Positions 16,404 to 26,329 are shown, counted from the first letter of the stretch. The stretch: 64,000 nucleotides of DNA from RGIG990 sp045589455 (GCA_045589455.1 JAZNPC010000077.1:1-64000); one strand, 5' to 3'. Numbers and translations are program-made. The notes: generated by a model not told the origin, from the sequence alone.

Positions 16404-18557
16404 ATGAAAACACTAAAAAAACTCTTTTTATTATCAGCCACATGTCTTATGCTTCCTTCCGTATTGGCAAATGAATCAGTAGACAATGCCATTATAGACA
16501 TCCTTTTTGAAACAGTAGAGGGAAAAGAAATCGTATTTTATTCTGAGAATAACCCATTATATGCAGCTTTAAAAGAAAAAGCCCAAGAACTTGATTGTGA
16601 TACCACATTTATTGACACACAAATCATCACAGGCAAATTTTCTAACTCTTCTTCCGACGATATATACAGAATTTTCAAAAGCATTTATGATTTAGACAAT
16701 CCAGAATTGTACCTTATAGCTCTTTCCGACCCCAATAGTTTAACTTATCAATTCATAAGCGAATATGAAGAGACGTTAACCGATGACTTAGCATTTTTTG
16801 AAGGTTATGACAACCTATATGTTGATGACTACATTCCAACCGTAAATGGATTAGCATTTGTACCTATTAAGCGCTCAGACCTTACAAATGAATCACTTAT
16901 GCAATCCGTTGAGCTTTTTCAAGAGTACCTTAAGAAGTATGAAGAAGCAACTCTTCCTCTAAAAATTGATGAAGAAGAGGAACTAGAACCAAGTGAAATT
17001 AATGAGACAATAAGATTACACCTTTCATCACTTGCAAACATTCTTGCCTGGAATGCGACCTTATTAGAGAATTATGAGCTAGCTGGCCGCTTGTATCAAA
17101 TTTCTTTAATCTATTATGATAACACCTCTTCAATGCTTAGCATAGCTTCCCTAATCAAAGAAAACAAGATAAGTAATGTTGATATCGAAGCTGCTGAAAA
17201 TAATCTCATGATTATTGCAGAAATGATTAAAGCACAGGAATTTGAATGGATGTGTTGGACAACATTCTTTTGTGGATATATTTATGGCCCACAATATTTC
17301 TTACAAAACGAATGGGATTGGGTAATTTTTGGTGTTCCACAAAACAGCAATGAATTCCCTAATCTTCTTAAAAAAACAGCTAGCGCAACACAAGATCTTT
17401 TTGCTGGATCCAGCACAAATGCTAGCACAATTCCATCACAATCACTTTTAGCAAAATTAAAAAAATATAAACTACCAGAAACCTTCGATGAATACTCAAA
17501 TTCAAATTTCTTCACATTCTATTCATTGATTAGAAATAACTATGAATTCCAATATGGTAAAGAGTATTTCATTACTTCTGTACTCGACAATCCAACGCTC
17601 CCCCCTGCTCTTGCTATGCGTTATTACATTGAGTTAAGCTTGATTAATGGTGATGTTCCTGACTTATTAAATTTCACGAACGTTTTTCTAGAAAATTTTG
17701 GCTACAACCGCCAAGTTGCCATAATTAGATTACTTGTACTATCTCGTATTTTTGATGCAAATGGACAAATAGAACTATTAAAAACTCTTATTGAAAACGA
17801 TAATGACACATGCCCTTGGGCTCAACATATAGTTGATGCATATTCTGCTTACAATGAAAATGACATCATAACATTCAACAAAAAATGTGCAGACGCTATC
17901 AATATCTATAAAGGCTCTGACGCCGTACTTCTTGGATATCTATACAACATTTATACATATTCCGCACTTTTAGTGGGTGGTATTGATTCCGAACAAGGAA
18001 AAACCATCGATTTACTTGCTATTGCAAACGACAAAAAGAAGCTTAAAGAGATTCCTGAAGCAGATTTTCTACAATACGCAATTGGCAATTATTACCTAAG
18101 CCAATCAGAACCAGAAAAAGCACAAATTTTTCTCATAACAGCTTATACAACAAATCTTTTTTCACCATTTTACATTAATGATTTAGTTGTCGCACTGGCA
18201 GAAATTGGAGACTATGAACTTGGTAGAGCTTTATTAAATGAGCATAGAGCAGAAATTACAGAACTAGAGTATCACGGACTTGACACATTAGCAGTTTGCA
18301 CATTACGAGCAAATCCTAATGATGCAGCAAAAGCTCTTAAAATACTAAAAGAGGCAGAAAAAGACTTCCTAGAAAGTGGCAAAACTGAAATTCCTGCAGA
18401 GATTTACTTACACTATGCAGAAATTTATCATACATTGGGCGAAAAAGAAGAAGCCAAAAAGTATTTGGAGAAATTCTCAAATATGCTACCTTTGGATAGA
18501 CCACTTTTGAATAGTGATCAAGAAGTTCTTGATATGCTTCAAAAAGAGCTAAAATAA
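16404..18557 (+). CDS. Secreted tetratricopeptide-like protein of unknown function
   Basis: A 717-residue protein with a clear signal peptide (basic start, hydrophobic 7-20, cleavage after about Ala22), so it is periplasmic or exported. The rest is alpha-helical and acidic, with TPR-like repeats clearest at the C-terminus (YLHYAEIYHTLGEKEEAKKYL) and around 550-620. No catalytic domain is recognisable. AAGGA and a promoter precede it. It lies just before the GspL/GspM-like pair, but a separate promoter and 118-nt gap make co-function only a guess. Confidence 0.8.
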   Translation: MKTLKKLFLLSATCLMLPSVLANESVDNAIIDILFETVEGKEIVFYSENNPLYAALKEKAQELDCDTTFIDTQIITGKFSNSSSDDIYRIFKSIYDLDNPELYLIALSDPNSLTYQFISEYEETLTDDLAFFEGYDNLYVDDYIPTVNGLAFVPIKRSDLTNESLMQSVELFQEYLKKYEEATLPLKIDEEEELEPSEINETIRLHLSSLANILAWNATLLENYELAGRLYQISLIYYDNTSSMLSIASLIKENKISNVDIEAAENNLMIIAEMIKAQEFEWMCWTTFFCGYIYGPQYFLQNEWDWVIFGVPQNSNEFPNLLKKTASATQDLFAGSSTNASTIPSQSLLAKLKKYKLPETFDEYSNSNFFTFYSLIRNNYEFQYGKEYFITSVLDNPTLPPALAMRYYIELSLINGDVPDLLNFTNVFLENFGYNRQVAIIRLLVLSRIFDANGQIELLKTLIENDNDTCPWAQHIVDAYSAYNENDIITFNKKCADAINIYKGSDAVLLGYLYNIYTYSALLVGGIDSEQGKTIDLLAIANDKKKLKEIPEADFLQYAIGNYYLSQSEPEKAQIFLITAYTTNLFSPFYINDLVVALAEIGDYELGRALLNEHRAEITELEYHGLDTLAVCTLRANPNDAAKALKILKEAEKDFLESGKTEIPAEIYLHYAEIYHTLGEKEEAKKYLEKFSNMLPLDRPLLNSDQEVLDMLQKELK

Positions 18558-18595
18558 TAAACCAACATTCATTTTAAGTTGATTGTTGTTTTCGC

Positions 18596-18624
18596 TTTCA
18601 AATAATTCGTTCTTATACTATAAT
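18596..18624 (+). promoter_or_regulatory. Possible promoter of the GspL-like/GspM-like genes
   Basis: A perfect TATAAT (18619-18624) lies 17 nt after a weak -35, TTTCAA (18596-18601). The ATG is at 18676. Confidence 0.45.
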
Positions 18625-18675
18625 ATATAGCAAATTTTGCCAAAAATTCTAATTGGCAATAAAAAATGAATTATT

Positions 18676-19980
18676 ATGAAAGAATCTAATAAATTTAAAA
18701 GCATACCAAAAGCAACCTATTGCGTGGATATTTCGTCGGAAAATCCTCGCGTATCCATTTATTCAAACGGTTCGCCATTTTTCCAAACAGAGTTAGCTAA
18801 TGCAACTTCAGAACTACGCGCAGCACTTGCTTCACCATCAAGCAAAGTAATAATTTGCCCACCATTTAAGTCAATAATTGTTTCACCACTTACACCTCCT
18901 CCGGTATCACGTAGCAAGCAAGCAAAGCTAATCCCCTCGCTATTAAATATCCAGCTACCGTTCAAGCTTGAGGAATGTAAGTTTGTATTTAATCGACTTG
19001 GCTCATCCTTTATCGCCCAAACCATTCGCAATACCGAGTTAGCAGAAGCAATTGCTTTTGCAACAAAAAACAAGATTCCACCAATCACCATTGTTGGTTA
19101 CATCCAAATGCTATGGGAAGCTGCAGCAACAGAAGCTCCTGCTTGGGGATCTGAATCAGAGCGTGCTCTTTGTATTGCAAATGAAAATTCAACATTGCTA
19201 ATCATAGGCAATAAAGAAACAATTATCTCATCATGCACATTTAACAAATCCTGCACAAAGGATATTATTAAGCGACTAAGGCTCGCATTTAATGGAGACA
19301 TTTCAAAGGTTGCGCTATTTCTTGCTGGTAATTCAACAAATGCCATTCTCAAAAATATGCGCGAGGCACCCGCTCTTGGTCTCGTAAATGTGGCAGAGTC
19401 TCCAGAATATTTTATTGCAAATGTTTGTGCTAAAGCAAAGTCTGCTCAACAATACAACTTTGTAGCAAAAAAACAATCTGCAACTGACTTTGGTTTCTCT
19501 CAAACACTAAAGCAAAAGCTAGCAATAATGATTTTACTTGTTAGCTCTATTACATTTATTGTTAGCTTGTTTATTAGCATAAACACAGCAAAAATTAAGA
19601 AAACAAACCAGGAATTTTTTGAAAATTCAATTAACCTAGTTGCTGGTTATGACGTAAAAATCAAGGGTGAACGTGCAATTGAAGTGGCTCGGTCTTCATA
19701 TGAGTCACGAATTGATCAGAGCGTTATCAATGCAGAGCAATCTCTCATTGCCTCACAAATGTTTCCTATGTGCATGGAGCTATGCAAAAAGCATGGCGTA
19801 ACACTTGGCTTTGTTTCTATTAATTCAAATGGTTTAACTGCATCTGGCTCCGCAACAAATAGAGCTGAAGTAAATTCACTTTTGGCCGAGCTTAACGCTA
19901 ATGGCATTAAGTGTGTATTAACAGAAGAACCAAAGGACAATGCTGGCCGCGTAAGCTTCCAGTTATTCCCAGGAAAATAA
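18676..19980 (+). CDS. GspL/PilM-PilN-like inner-membrane assembly protein
   Basis: A 434-residue protein. The cytoplasmic part (1-280) has the alternating strand/helix composition of the actin-like GspL/PilM fold (starts YCVDISSENPRVSIYS). A single membrane helix lies at about 282-302, followed by a helical stretch and a C-terminal ferredoxin-like periplasmic region. The architecture and the following gene (one N-terminal membrane helix plus a small periplasmic domain) match the GspL-GspM or PilN-PilO platform of type II secretion/type IV pili. Sequence similarity is too low to be sure. No other secretion genes are adjacent. Confidence 0.5.
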   Translation: MKESNKFKSIPKATYCVDISSENPRVSIYSNGSPFFQTELANATSELRAALASPSSKVIICPPFKSIIVSPLTPPPVSRSKQAKLIPSLLNIQLPFKLEECKFVFNRLGSSFIAQTIRNTELAEAIAFATKNKIPPITIVGYIQMLWEAAATEAPAWGSESERALCIANENSTLLIIGNKETIISSCTFNKSCTKDIIKRLRLAFNGDISKVALFLAGNSTNAILKNMREAPALGLVNVAESPEYFIANVCAKAKSAQQYNFVAKKQSATDFGFSQTLKQKLAIMILLVSSITFIVSLFISINTAKIKKTNQEFFENSINLVAGYDVKIKGERAIEVARSSYESRIDQSVINAEQSLIASQMFPMCMELCKKHGVTLGFVSINSNGLTASGSATNRAEVNSLLAELNANGIKCVLTEEPKDNAGRVSFQLFPGK

Positions 19981-19994
19981 TTTAGGATTTAGAT

Positions 19995-20501
19995 ATGAAG
20001 CTAGATAAAACAACTACCCTTTTAATCATTTCTTGCGTCCTATGGTTCCTGTCTATAGTTACGCTATTTTCAACGGCAAGCAAGCACAATAAAGAGCTAG
20101 CTACAGCACAAGCAAATCAAGAGCTTATCTCAAAAGGCTTAAGTACAGAATTAGCTGAAGGTGCAAAATATGATTCTATTACCAAAGAGCTTTCTGCTCA
20201 ATCTGGCACACAATATTATGCATTAGTAAATTACCTTAAGAATCAAGGAGCAACAATATCTGAAGAAAAAACAAGAGAAATCCCTGAGACTCAGCTTCAG
20301 GCTTCTTCATTTACTGCTTCCTTCAATAATTGCTCAGTTGATTCCCTATATAAGCATATCTATTATGCTGAGCAAGAAATTGGTTCACCTCGCTTCCGTG
20401 TAGCAGCAATCGAATTGCAAACACAATCTGCAGGTTATTCTACAAGTTCACAACCACCAATTTCAGCAAAAATAGTTTTTGAAACAATTACAACGAGGTA
20501 A
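19995..20501 (+). CDS. GspM/PilO-like small membrane protein
   Basis: A 168-residue protein: short cytoplasmic N-terminus, one membrane helix (about 8-27), a coiled-coil-like segment (30-60), then a periplasmic domain ending with beta strands. This is the layout of GspM/PilO, partners of GspL/PilN. It follows the GspL-like gene by 14 nt with AGGA before the ATG, and is followed after 5 nt by the M42 peptidase gene, so all three are probably co-transcribed. Confidence 0.5.
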   Translation: MKLDKTTTLLIISCVLWFLSIVTLFSTASKHNKELATAQANQELISKGLSTELAEGAKYDSITKELSAQSGTQYYALVNYLKNQGATISEEKTREIPETQLQASSFTASFNNCSVDSLYKHIYYAEQEIGSPRFRVAAIELQTQSAGYSTSSQPPISAKIVFETITTR

Positions 20502-20506
20502 ATAAA

Positions 20507-21574
20507 ATGGACAAGAAAGCATTAGAGTTTTTTAAGAAGCTAACATCTATCCCAACCCCAACTGGCTATGAGCTAGAGGGACAAAGATTAGTAGCTGAGC
20601 GTGTAAAGCCATACGTTGATAAGCTTGAACTTGATAAGCATGGTAATCTTATCATGATTAAAAATCCAGAGGCAAAGTTCCGCTTTGTTATCGATGCACA
20701 TATTGACGAGATTGGTTTTATTGTTCAGCACATTGACAGTAAGGGCTTCCTACGTGTTCAGCCTCTAGGTGGAATTAATAATCAGCTTTTACCTGGTGAG
20801 CGCATCATTCTAAATGGTCCTAAGGGGCCTGTAAATGGTTGCTTTGGTAGAAAAGCAATTCACCTTATGGATGCTAAAGAGCGTGGTGAAGGCGTTAAGG
20901 ACATTTCTGACCTATGGGTAGACATTGGCGCAAAGTCTCTTGAGGAAGCAATGGAATGGGCTCCTATTGGAACAGCTGGCGTAGTAAATGCTGAATGGCG
21001 CGACATGCTTAATGACAATGTGTCTATGCGTGGTATGGATGACCGTGCAGGCGTATTTATCATGACAGAGGTGCTCCGTAAGCTTGCAAAGCGCAAGATT
21101 AATGTTGCCCTATATGTTGTTAGCGCAACCCAAGAAGAGGTTGGTCTACTAGGTGGTCAAGCTGCTGCCTATGGCATCGACCCACATGGTGGCATTGCGG
21201 TAGATGTAACCTTTGCTTCAGATCATCCTCAAGGCATGGAAGCAAAGGTTGGCGATATTCGCCTCGGTGGTGGCCCTGTAATTGGACGCGGTCCTGCATT
21301 TGATGTCGCTCTAAATCAATTGGTAGATAAAGCCGCAGAAAAGGCTGGAATCAAGACTCAGACACAGATTCGTAACCGTGGCAATGGAACTGACGCATTT
21401 GCTATCCGCATGACCCGCTCAGGTGTGCCAGTAAATCTAATCAGCATTCCTCTACGCTACATGCACTCAGCTGTAGAAGTAGTAAATCTTGAGGATATTG
21501 ATCAGATTTCAACACTTATTGCTGAAACTATTGCTACCCTACCAAAGAATCCAACGCTTGGTCCTGCACTATAA
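20507..21574 (+). CDS. M42-family metallo-aminopeptidase
   Basis: A 355-residue cytoplasmic peptidase of the M42 family (FrvX, PepA/glutamyl aminopeptidase, deblocking aminopeptidase). The di-zinc site is seen in DAHIDEIG (His65, Asp67), MDDRAG, the catalytic Glu pair in TQEEVG, and VDVTFASD. The PDZ-like insert is present at about 75-165. These enzymes form tetrahedral dodecamers that trim peptides. GAGG lies before the ATG, 5 nt after the GspM-like stop. Confidence 0.92.
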   Translation: MDKKALEFFKKLTSIPTPTGYELEGQRLVAERVKPYVDKLELDKHGNLIMIKNPEAKFRFVIDAHIDEIGFIVQHIDSKGFLRVQPLGGINNQLLPGERIILNGPKGPVNGCFGRKAIHLMDAKERGEGVKDISDLWVDIGAKSLEEAMEWAPIGTAGVVNAEWRDMLNDNVSMRGMDDRAGVFIMTEVLRKLAKRKINVALYVVSATQEEVGLLGGQAAAYGIDPHGGIAVDVTFASDHPQGMEAKVGDIRLGGGPVIGRGPAFDVALNQLVDKAAEKAGIKTQTQIRNRGNGTDAFAIRMTRSGVPVNLISIPLRYMHSAVEVVNLEDIDQISTLIAETIATLPKNPTLGPAL

Positions 21575-21614
21575 ATCAGCGAACCACAATTGTGTGGAGA
21601 AATTATAAAAGCTA

Positions 21615-21652
21615 AGCTGAATGCAAGGTCTCATTTTACTTTGCATTCAGCT
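21615..21652 (+). terminator. Hairpin after the M42 peptidase gene
   Basis: A perfect 12-bp stem (AGCTGAATGCAA with TTGCATTCAGCT) lies 40 nt after the stop codon. It lacks a T-run on the plus strand, so it may be a weak terminator or a 3' stabiliser. Confidence 0.5.
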
Positions 21653-21670
21653 ACAACTTAAATTAGAGCC

Positions 21671-24337
21671 ATGAAAAACTTTTTTAAAAAATCGTATTTC
21701 CCATATATCGTGCTAGCAATTTTAATGACAATTGTTAGTTGTATCATTTTCTATCCTGCACTATCTGCTGATACGGTTCTAAATTCACCAGACTCTCCTA
21801 CTGAGCTTGGCCCTTTTGCAAAAAGCCAGGTACTCTATAGCTTTTATAATTTTTCTCCAGCCACATTTTCCTTTGACACACTCTGGAAGGTGTTGATTAA
21901 CCCTATTCATTATAGCGATCTAGGGTATATAATCATAACTGTGCTTGTGGCACTGTCCGCATATCACTATTTGCGAGTATTGAAGCTAGATAAAATGGCT
22001 GCTGCATTTGGTGCTGTAGCTATGACCCTATCTGGCTACCACTTTACTTTATTTTCTGCTGGTCATCGTGGCTATCTAATAATGATGCCATATGTAATTC
22101 TATGCTTCGCAATTGTTGAGCAAATCCTAGCCTACGGCTACAAATGCAAATGGTATCATTTTGTAATAATTGCTGCAGGTGCAGCAGCTGGTTTAACATA
22201 TCAGCCAGACATTTTCCTACTATTTGCTGGAACACTTGTTGTCTACGCCATTGCTCGACTTTGCACAATTGCAACAAGAACTGGATGGAAAGCATATTTT
22301 GCTAAAAATGGACTTCATTTTGCGCTTTCAATCGTTGCGCTAATTGTATTTTTTGGAATTATTGGTACTCCAGCAGTACGCAATATTTTTGAAAATACGC
22401 TTGCAGGACGCGAGGAGCAGATAGAACAATCTCAGACAGCAACAGCTCAAGCAGCTGACTCTGCCACGGAATCTAAGGTTGTTGATTCAAACTGGATATT
22501 TGCTACTGGCTGGAGCCTTCCTCCAGATGAATTGATTGAGCTAGCAGTTCCTTCTCCTTACGGCTTTGATACCGGTAATCAAAAAGCCCCATATATCGGA
22601 GAGCTGGGTCGCCCTCATGATTGGAAGCCAAACAGCAATATGTTTGGAAACTATCGTCAGCACAATCTCTATGTAGGAATGATTCAGGTTGGCATCGCAC
22701 TATTTGCAGTTATTCTTTGCTTTGCACTATTCAGTAAAAAATCAGAAGCAAAGCAAGAAGCAGCTGATTTACCAAACCAATCACCTGATTATCAAGGCGT
22801 AGGATTAGTATGGCTTGCTATTATCATTGGAGCAATGATTCTTTCATTGGGTCGTTTTACACCTTACTATGCCTTATTTTATAAGCTCCCAGTAATGGAC
22901 ATGATTCGTTGCCCAGTAAAGTTTATTCATATTCTTGAGCTTGGAATGGCTGTACTTGTAGGCTTTGGTATTGATGCACTATTGAAGCATAAAGATGACG
23001 ATAAGCGAGCCACGCTTGTTGGTGGAATATCAATGCTTCTACTTATCTATATTGCTGGCTTCTGCTTTATAAAATCAAGCAATACTGATGCAATATCAAA
23101 TCGCCTTTCAGAAGCCTTTAATTCTAATCCTTACTACATTAAGCATTTTCTTCCAATAAGTCTTGCACAATATAAAGAAGCATTTCGTAGTACAGCATGG
23201 TTAGCAATTTGTGGCAGTGTGGTCATTGGTCTATTGACCATCAAGAACCCAATCGTCAATAACAAGCTAGCTCGCTATGTCGTTTGTGGCATTCTTCTTT
23301 TAGTTGTTATCTTTGACATGACAAAGCAAGCAACAAACTTTGTTCATACTTCAAAAATCAATACAATCACAAATGATTCCGTATTTCTTGAAGCCGCAAA
23401 AGCAAAGCTAGGTGATAAGCTAGAGGAAGGTGGTGCTTATTCCTACCTAGGACTACAAACAATACTCCCTCAATTAGACGACTTTAAGTGTCTAGAAAAT
23501 AAGGGCTACTACTCTGCAGATCCTTTCTCAACTTCAAATCCTAAAGAAAAATCAGTCCTTGCATTTCAAGGTTCACCTGCATTTGCTGGAGCCACAGCCC
23601 GCAATGGACTACCAAAACGTTGGCCGCTAATGGGTACACAGCTTTATATCCTGACCTTCAACCAGGCTCAAGCCTTTATGAATACAGGAATGTTTGATTT
23701 CATTGGATGCTACAATTTTAATCCACAAGCACAATCATTTACACCAGTTCAGCCAACAACTGAAGCCATTTATTTCCTTGCTCTAAAGGATATTCTTTGT
23801 GGACTAGGCGTATACTATAACTACTCTACCATCAATTCAGAAACAAAGCCTCTAGATGCAATGGCAAACCGCACCTTTGATATTTACAAAAGTGTTGTAA
23901 TTTCTGGCACAACAAATCAGCTTTCTAGCACCAGCCAAAAGGCTCCTACCCCAGCAAAGTGGATTGTTAAGCCTTCTGATACCGAATATTGCTCTGCAAC
24001 TATAGAAGCCACATGTGAGGAAGAAAATGGTATTCTATACATTCGCCACAACTATTTCTTCAATCGCAACCTTCAAGCAACAGTTGATGGTAAGCCAGTA
24101 GAAATGTACACTGCAAATGCTTTCTATAAAGCTATACCACTAACTAAAGGCACACATACTATTGAGCTAAATCAAGTCACTCCATTATCAAATAAGCTCT
24201 ACATTTTTGTGATTGCCATAATTACACTTACTGGCTTTGGATGTTATATCGTAGATTCTATTCGTAAAGAGAAGAAAGAGACACTATGCAGGAGCAAACC
24301 GAGATTAAGGAGAAGAGATTCTCCACAGCAACAATAA
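21671..24337 (+). CDS. YfhO-like polytopic membrane protein
   Basis: An 888-residue protein with about a dozen membrane helices in residues 1-560 and a soluble beta-rich C-terminal part (about 640-830) before a final helix at about 855-875. The pattern (long extracytoplasmic loop after the first helix, LSGYHFTLFSAGHRGYL, MIRCPVKFIHILELGMAVLVGFGIDALL) matches the YfhO/GT-C-like family, members of which glycosylate cell-surface polymers. The sugar and acceptor are unknown. Its last 17 codons overlap the rhomboid gene in another frame, giving an odd Arg/Gln-rich tail. Confidence 0.75.
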   Translation: MKNFFKKSYFPYIVLAILMTIVSCIIFYPALSADTVLNSPDSPTELGPFAKSQVLYSFYNFSPATFSFDTLWKVLINPIHYSDLGYIIITVLVALSAYHYLRVLKLDKMAAAFGAVAMTLSGYHFTLFSAGHRGYLIMMPYVILCFAIVEQILAYGYKCKWYHFVIIAAGAAAGLTYQPDIFLLFAGTLVVYAIARLCTIATRTGWKAYFAKNGLHFALSIVALIVFFGIIGTPAVRNIFENTLAGREEQIEQSQTATAQAADSATESKVVDSNWIFATGWSLPPDELIELAVPSPYGFDTGNQKAPYIGELGRPHDWKPNSNMFGNYRQHNLYVGMIQVGIALFAVILCFALFSKKSEAKQEAADLPNQSPDYQGVGLVWLAIIIGAMILSLGRFTPYYALFYKLPVMDMIRCPVKFIHILELGMAVLVGFGIDALLKHKDDDKRATLVGGISMLLLIYIAGFCFIKSSNTDAISNRLSEAFNSNPYYIKHFLPISLAQYKEAFRSTAWLAICGSVVIGLLTIKNPIVNNKLARYVVCGILLLVVIFDMTKQATNFVHTSKINTITNDSVFLEAAKAKLGDKLEEGGAYSYLGLQTILPQLDDFKCLENKGYYSADPFSTSNPKEKSVLAFQGSPAFAGATARNGLPKRWPLMGTQLYILTFNQAQAFMNTGMFDFIGCYNFNPQAQSFTPVQPTTEAIYFLALKDILCGLGVYYNYSTINSETKPLDAMANRTFDIYKSVVISGTTNQLSSTSQKAPTPAKWIVKPSDTEYCSATIEATCEEENGILYIRHNYFFNRNLQATVDGKPVEMYTANAFYKAIPLTKGTHTIELNQVTPLSNKLYIFVIAIITLTGFGCYIVDSIRKEKKETLCRSKPRLRRRDSPQQQ

Positions 24338-24957
24338 CATTAGCAATTATCTGTGTAGTGATATATCTTGCACAGCTAGTTTCTGCTGCTGCACCAGTAA
24401 AAACTGTTTTACTTCGGCCAGATGCAAACTACATTTTAATAGATGATGTGCTAACCTTCCTTCTTTCTATTCACGGAATTGGCATTTCTTGTGGATTTTT
24501 TTGGACACCACTAACCTATATGTTCCTACATGGATCATGGTCACACCTCCTCTTCAATATGGTTGGTTTACTAACCATTGGCACAGCCATTGAGCGACAA
24601 TATGGGCTGAAGCGCTTCCTAATAATCTATTTTCTTGGTGGCATTCTTGGAGGACTTGGTTGGGTGCTATTTTCTGGTTTAACCTCACCGACTCCATGTG
24701 TTGGCGCTTCAGCAGGCGTGCTAGCTCTAGTTGGTGCATTTGTGGTTAAAAATCCAAAGCTTAAGCTAGTTGTATTTCTCCCACTTCCAATCCCAATGCC
24801 AGCATGGGTTTTAGCCATCTTTATTTTCGCAACAAATGCGATAGAAATTTTTGTAAAGCAAACTAATATTGCTGCATCCGCACACCTAATTGGAATTGTA
24901 TTCGGTGCAATATTAGGCCTATATCTTTTAAAGTCTAATCAAGGAGAAAGACAATGA
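24286..24957 (+). CDS. Rhomboid-family intramembrane serine protease
   Basis: A 223-residue, six-helix membrane protease. The motifs HGSWSHLLFNMVGL (81-95), the nucleophile GASAG (Ser142) and SAHLIG (His200) give the Ser-His dyad. Rhomboids cleave membrane-spanning helices of other proteins; the substrate is unknown. The start overlaps the end of the YfhO-like gene by 52 nt and the stop overlaps tsaD by 4 nt (ATGA), so translation is probably coupled along the three genes. Confidence 0.9.
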   Translation: MQEQTEIKEKRFSTATITLAIICVVIYLAQLVSAAAPVKTVLLRPDANYILIDDVLTFLLSIHGIGISCGFFWTPLTYMFLHGSWSHLLFNMVGLLTIGTAIERQYGLKRFLIIYFLGGILGGLGWVLFSGLTSPTPCVGASAGVLALVGAFVVKNPKLKLVVFLPLPIPMPAWVLAIFIFATNAIEIFVKQTNIAASAHLIGIVFGAILGLYLLKSNQGERQ

Positions 24958-25979
24958 TTGTTCTTGGTATTGAAACATCATGTGATGAGACATCAGCAGC
25001 TATCGTAAAGGATGGACGCACCATTCTATCAAATGTGGTTCACACCCAGGCTGAGCATAAGCCTTATGGTGGTGTGGTTCCAGAGATTGCATCACGCTGC
25101 CACATTATGCTCCTTCCTGGCATAATTAAGCAAGCAATGGAAGAGGCAAAGCTAAGCTGGAATGAAATTGATGCCATTGCTGCAACTCGTGGTCCAGGTC
25201 TAGCAAGCTCACTCTTAGTTGGTTGGTCAACTGCCAAAGGCTTAGCAAGGAAACTTAATAAGCCACTTATTGCGATTAACCACATTGAAGCACACGTGCA
25301 TTCTGTATTTCTTAATCCATCTGCCCCAGACCCACATGAGGCATTACCAATGCTTGCATTGGCTGTATCTGGTGGACACTCAAGCCTATTTAAAATTCAA
25401 GAATATGGCAAGCTAGAGTTAATCGGACGCACTGTAGATGATGCAGCTGGAGAAGCATTAGACAAGGCAGCAAAGCTGCTCAAACTAGGCTATCCTGGCG
25501 GTCCAATCATTGATAAGCTTGGTCGCACCACTCCACCACGCAAAAACATCTTCCCAGAAGGACGTGTTCGCGAAGGTACTGAGACCGGAGGACTAAATCA
25601 CGAGCTTTGCATGAGCTTTAGCGGACTAAAGACCTCGCTCCTACATTATGTCACACACACACCACCAACCTGCGATGCAGATGTAGCACAAATTGCATCT
25701 GACTATCAGGAGGCAGTAGTTAATGCTATTGTGAAGCGTTGCGACAAAGCATTAGTCGGCATGAAATATCTAGCTGTTGGTGGCGGTGTGTCACTTAACT
25801 CACGCCTACGTGAAAAGCTAATGGAGCTATGCGATAAGCGTAAGGTGCAGCTATTGCTTGCACTACCAAAGCATTGTGGTGATAATGCAGCTATGATTGC
25901 TGGCTTAGCTGGCATGGGTAGAGGCATAACAGGCGAAGAAGCCTTCGCTCTTGACATTGCCCCATCTTGGCAACCATAA
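24954..25979 (+). CDS. tsaD: tRNA N6-adenosine threonylcarbamoyltransferase TsaD
   Basis: A 341-residue ASKHA-fold enzyme that transfers threonylcarbamoyl to A37 of ANN-decoding tRNAs, with TsaB/TsaE. It has GIETSCDETSAA at the N-terminus, the metal motif NHIEAHVHS (His110, His114), VSGGHSSL and GGGVSLNSRLR. The start has AAGGAG and overlaps the rhomboid gene by 4 nt. Confidence 0.97.
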   Translation: MIVLGIETSCDETSAAIVKDGRTILSNVVHTQAEHKPYGGVVPEIASRCHIMLLPGIIKQAMEEAKLSWNEIDAIAATRGPGLASSLLVGWSTAKGLARKLNKPLIAINHIEAHVHSVFLNPSAPDPHEALPMLALAVSGGHSSLFKIQEYGKLELIGRTVDDAAGEALDKAAKLLKLGYPGGPIIDKLGRTTPPRKNIFPEGRVREGTETGGLNHELCMSFSGLKTSLLHYVTHTPPTCDADVAQIASDYQEAVVNAIVKRCDKALVGMKYLAVGGGVSLNSRLREKLMELCDKRKVQLLLALPKHCGDNAAMIAGLAGMGRGITGEEAFALDIAPSWQP

Positions 25980-26300
25980 TGCGTGATGCCACTGGCGTCA
26001 CGTGCATCACGCTCGCGCTCAAGCCTTCGGCGAAACACGGAGGATAAAGAGGATCGGAGACGCGGAGAGTTTTTGGAAAATATCGGAGAAAGGGGCTTCA
26101 GCCCCTTTGCGTGCGCTAGCACGCTTAAAAAGTGCGAAGAAGGCCGCAGAGAACTATTTGTCGCTTGCGCTCAAGCCTTCGGCGAAACACGGAGCACACG
26201 TAGTGTGATTTTCCTGAGAATCGGAGACGCGGAGAGTTTTTGGAAAATATCGGAGAAAGGGGCTTCAGCCCCTTTGCGTGCACTAGCACGCTCCTGCCTG
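25980..26300. repeat. Two tandem REP-like double-hairpin units at the left edge of the island
   Basis: Two units of about 100-125 bp (26027-26126 and 26169-26293). Each begins CTCAAGCCTTCGGCGAAACA and contains CGGAGACGCGGAGAGTTTTT, TATCGGAGAAAG and a perfect hairpin AAAGGGGC-TTCA-GCCCCTTT (26089-26108; 26256-26275). Each ends with a second palindrome GCGTGC..GCACG. No gene is credible here. Related units are at 28.3 kb (same orientation) and 40.0 kb (inverted). Confidence 0.85.
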
Positions 26301-26329
26301 CGTGGTTTGACGTTAAACGTTGAACGGAC

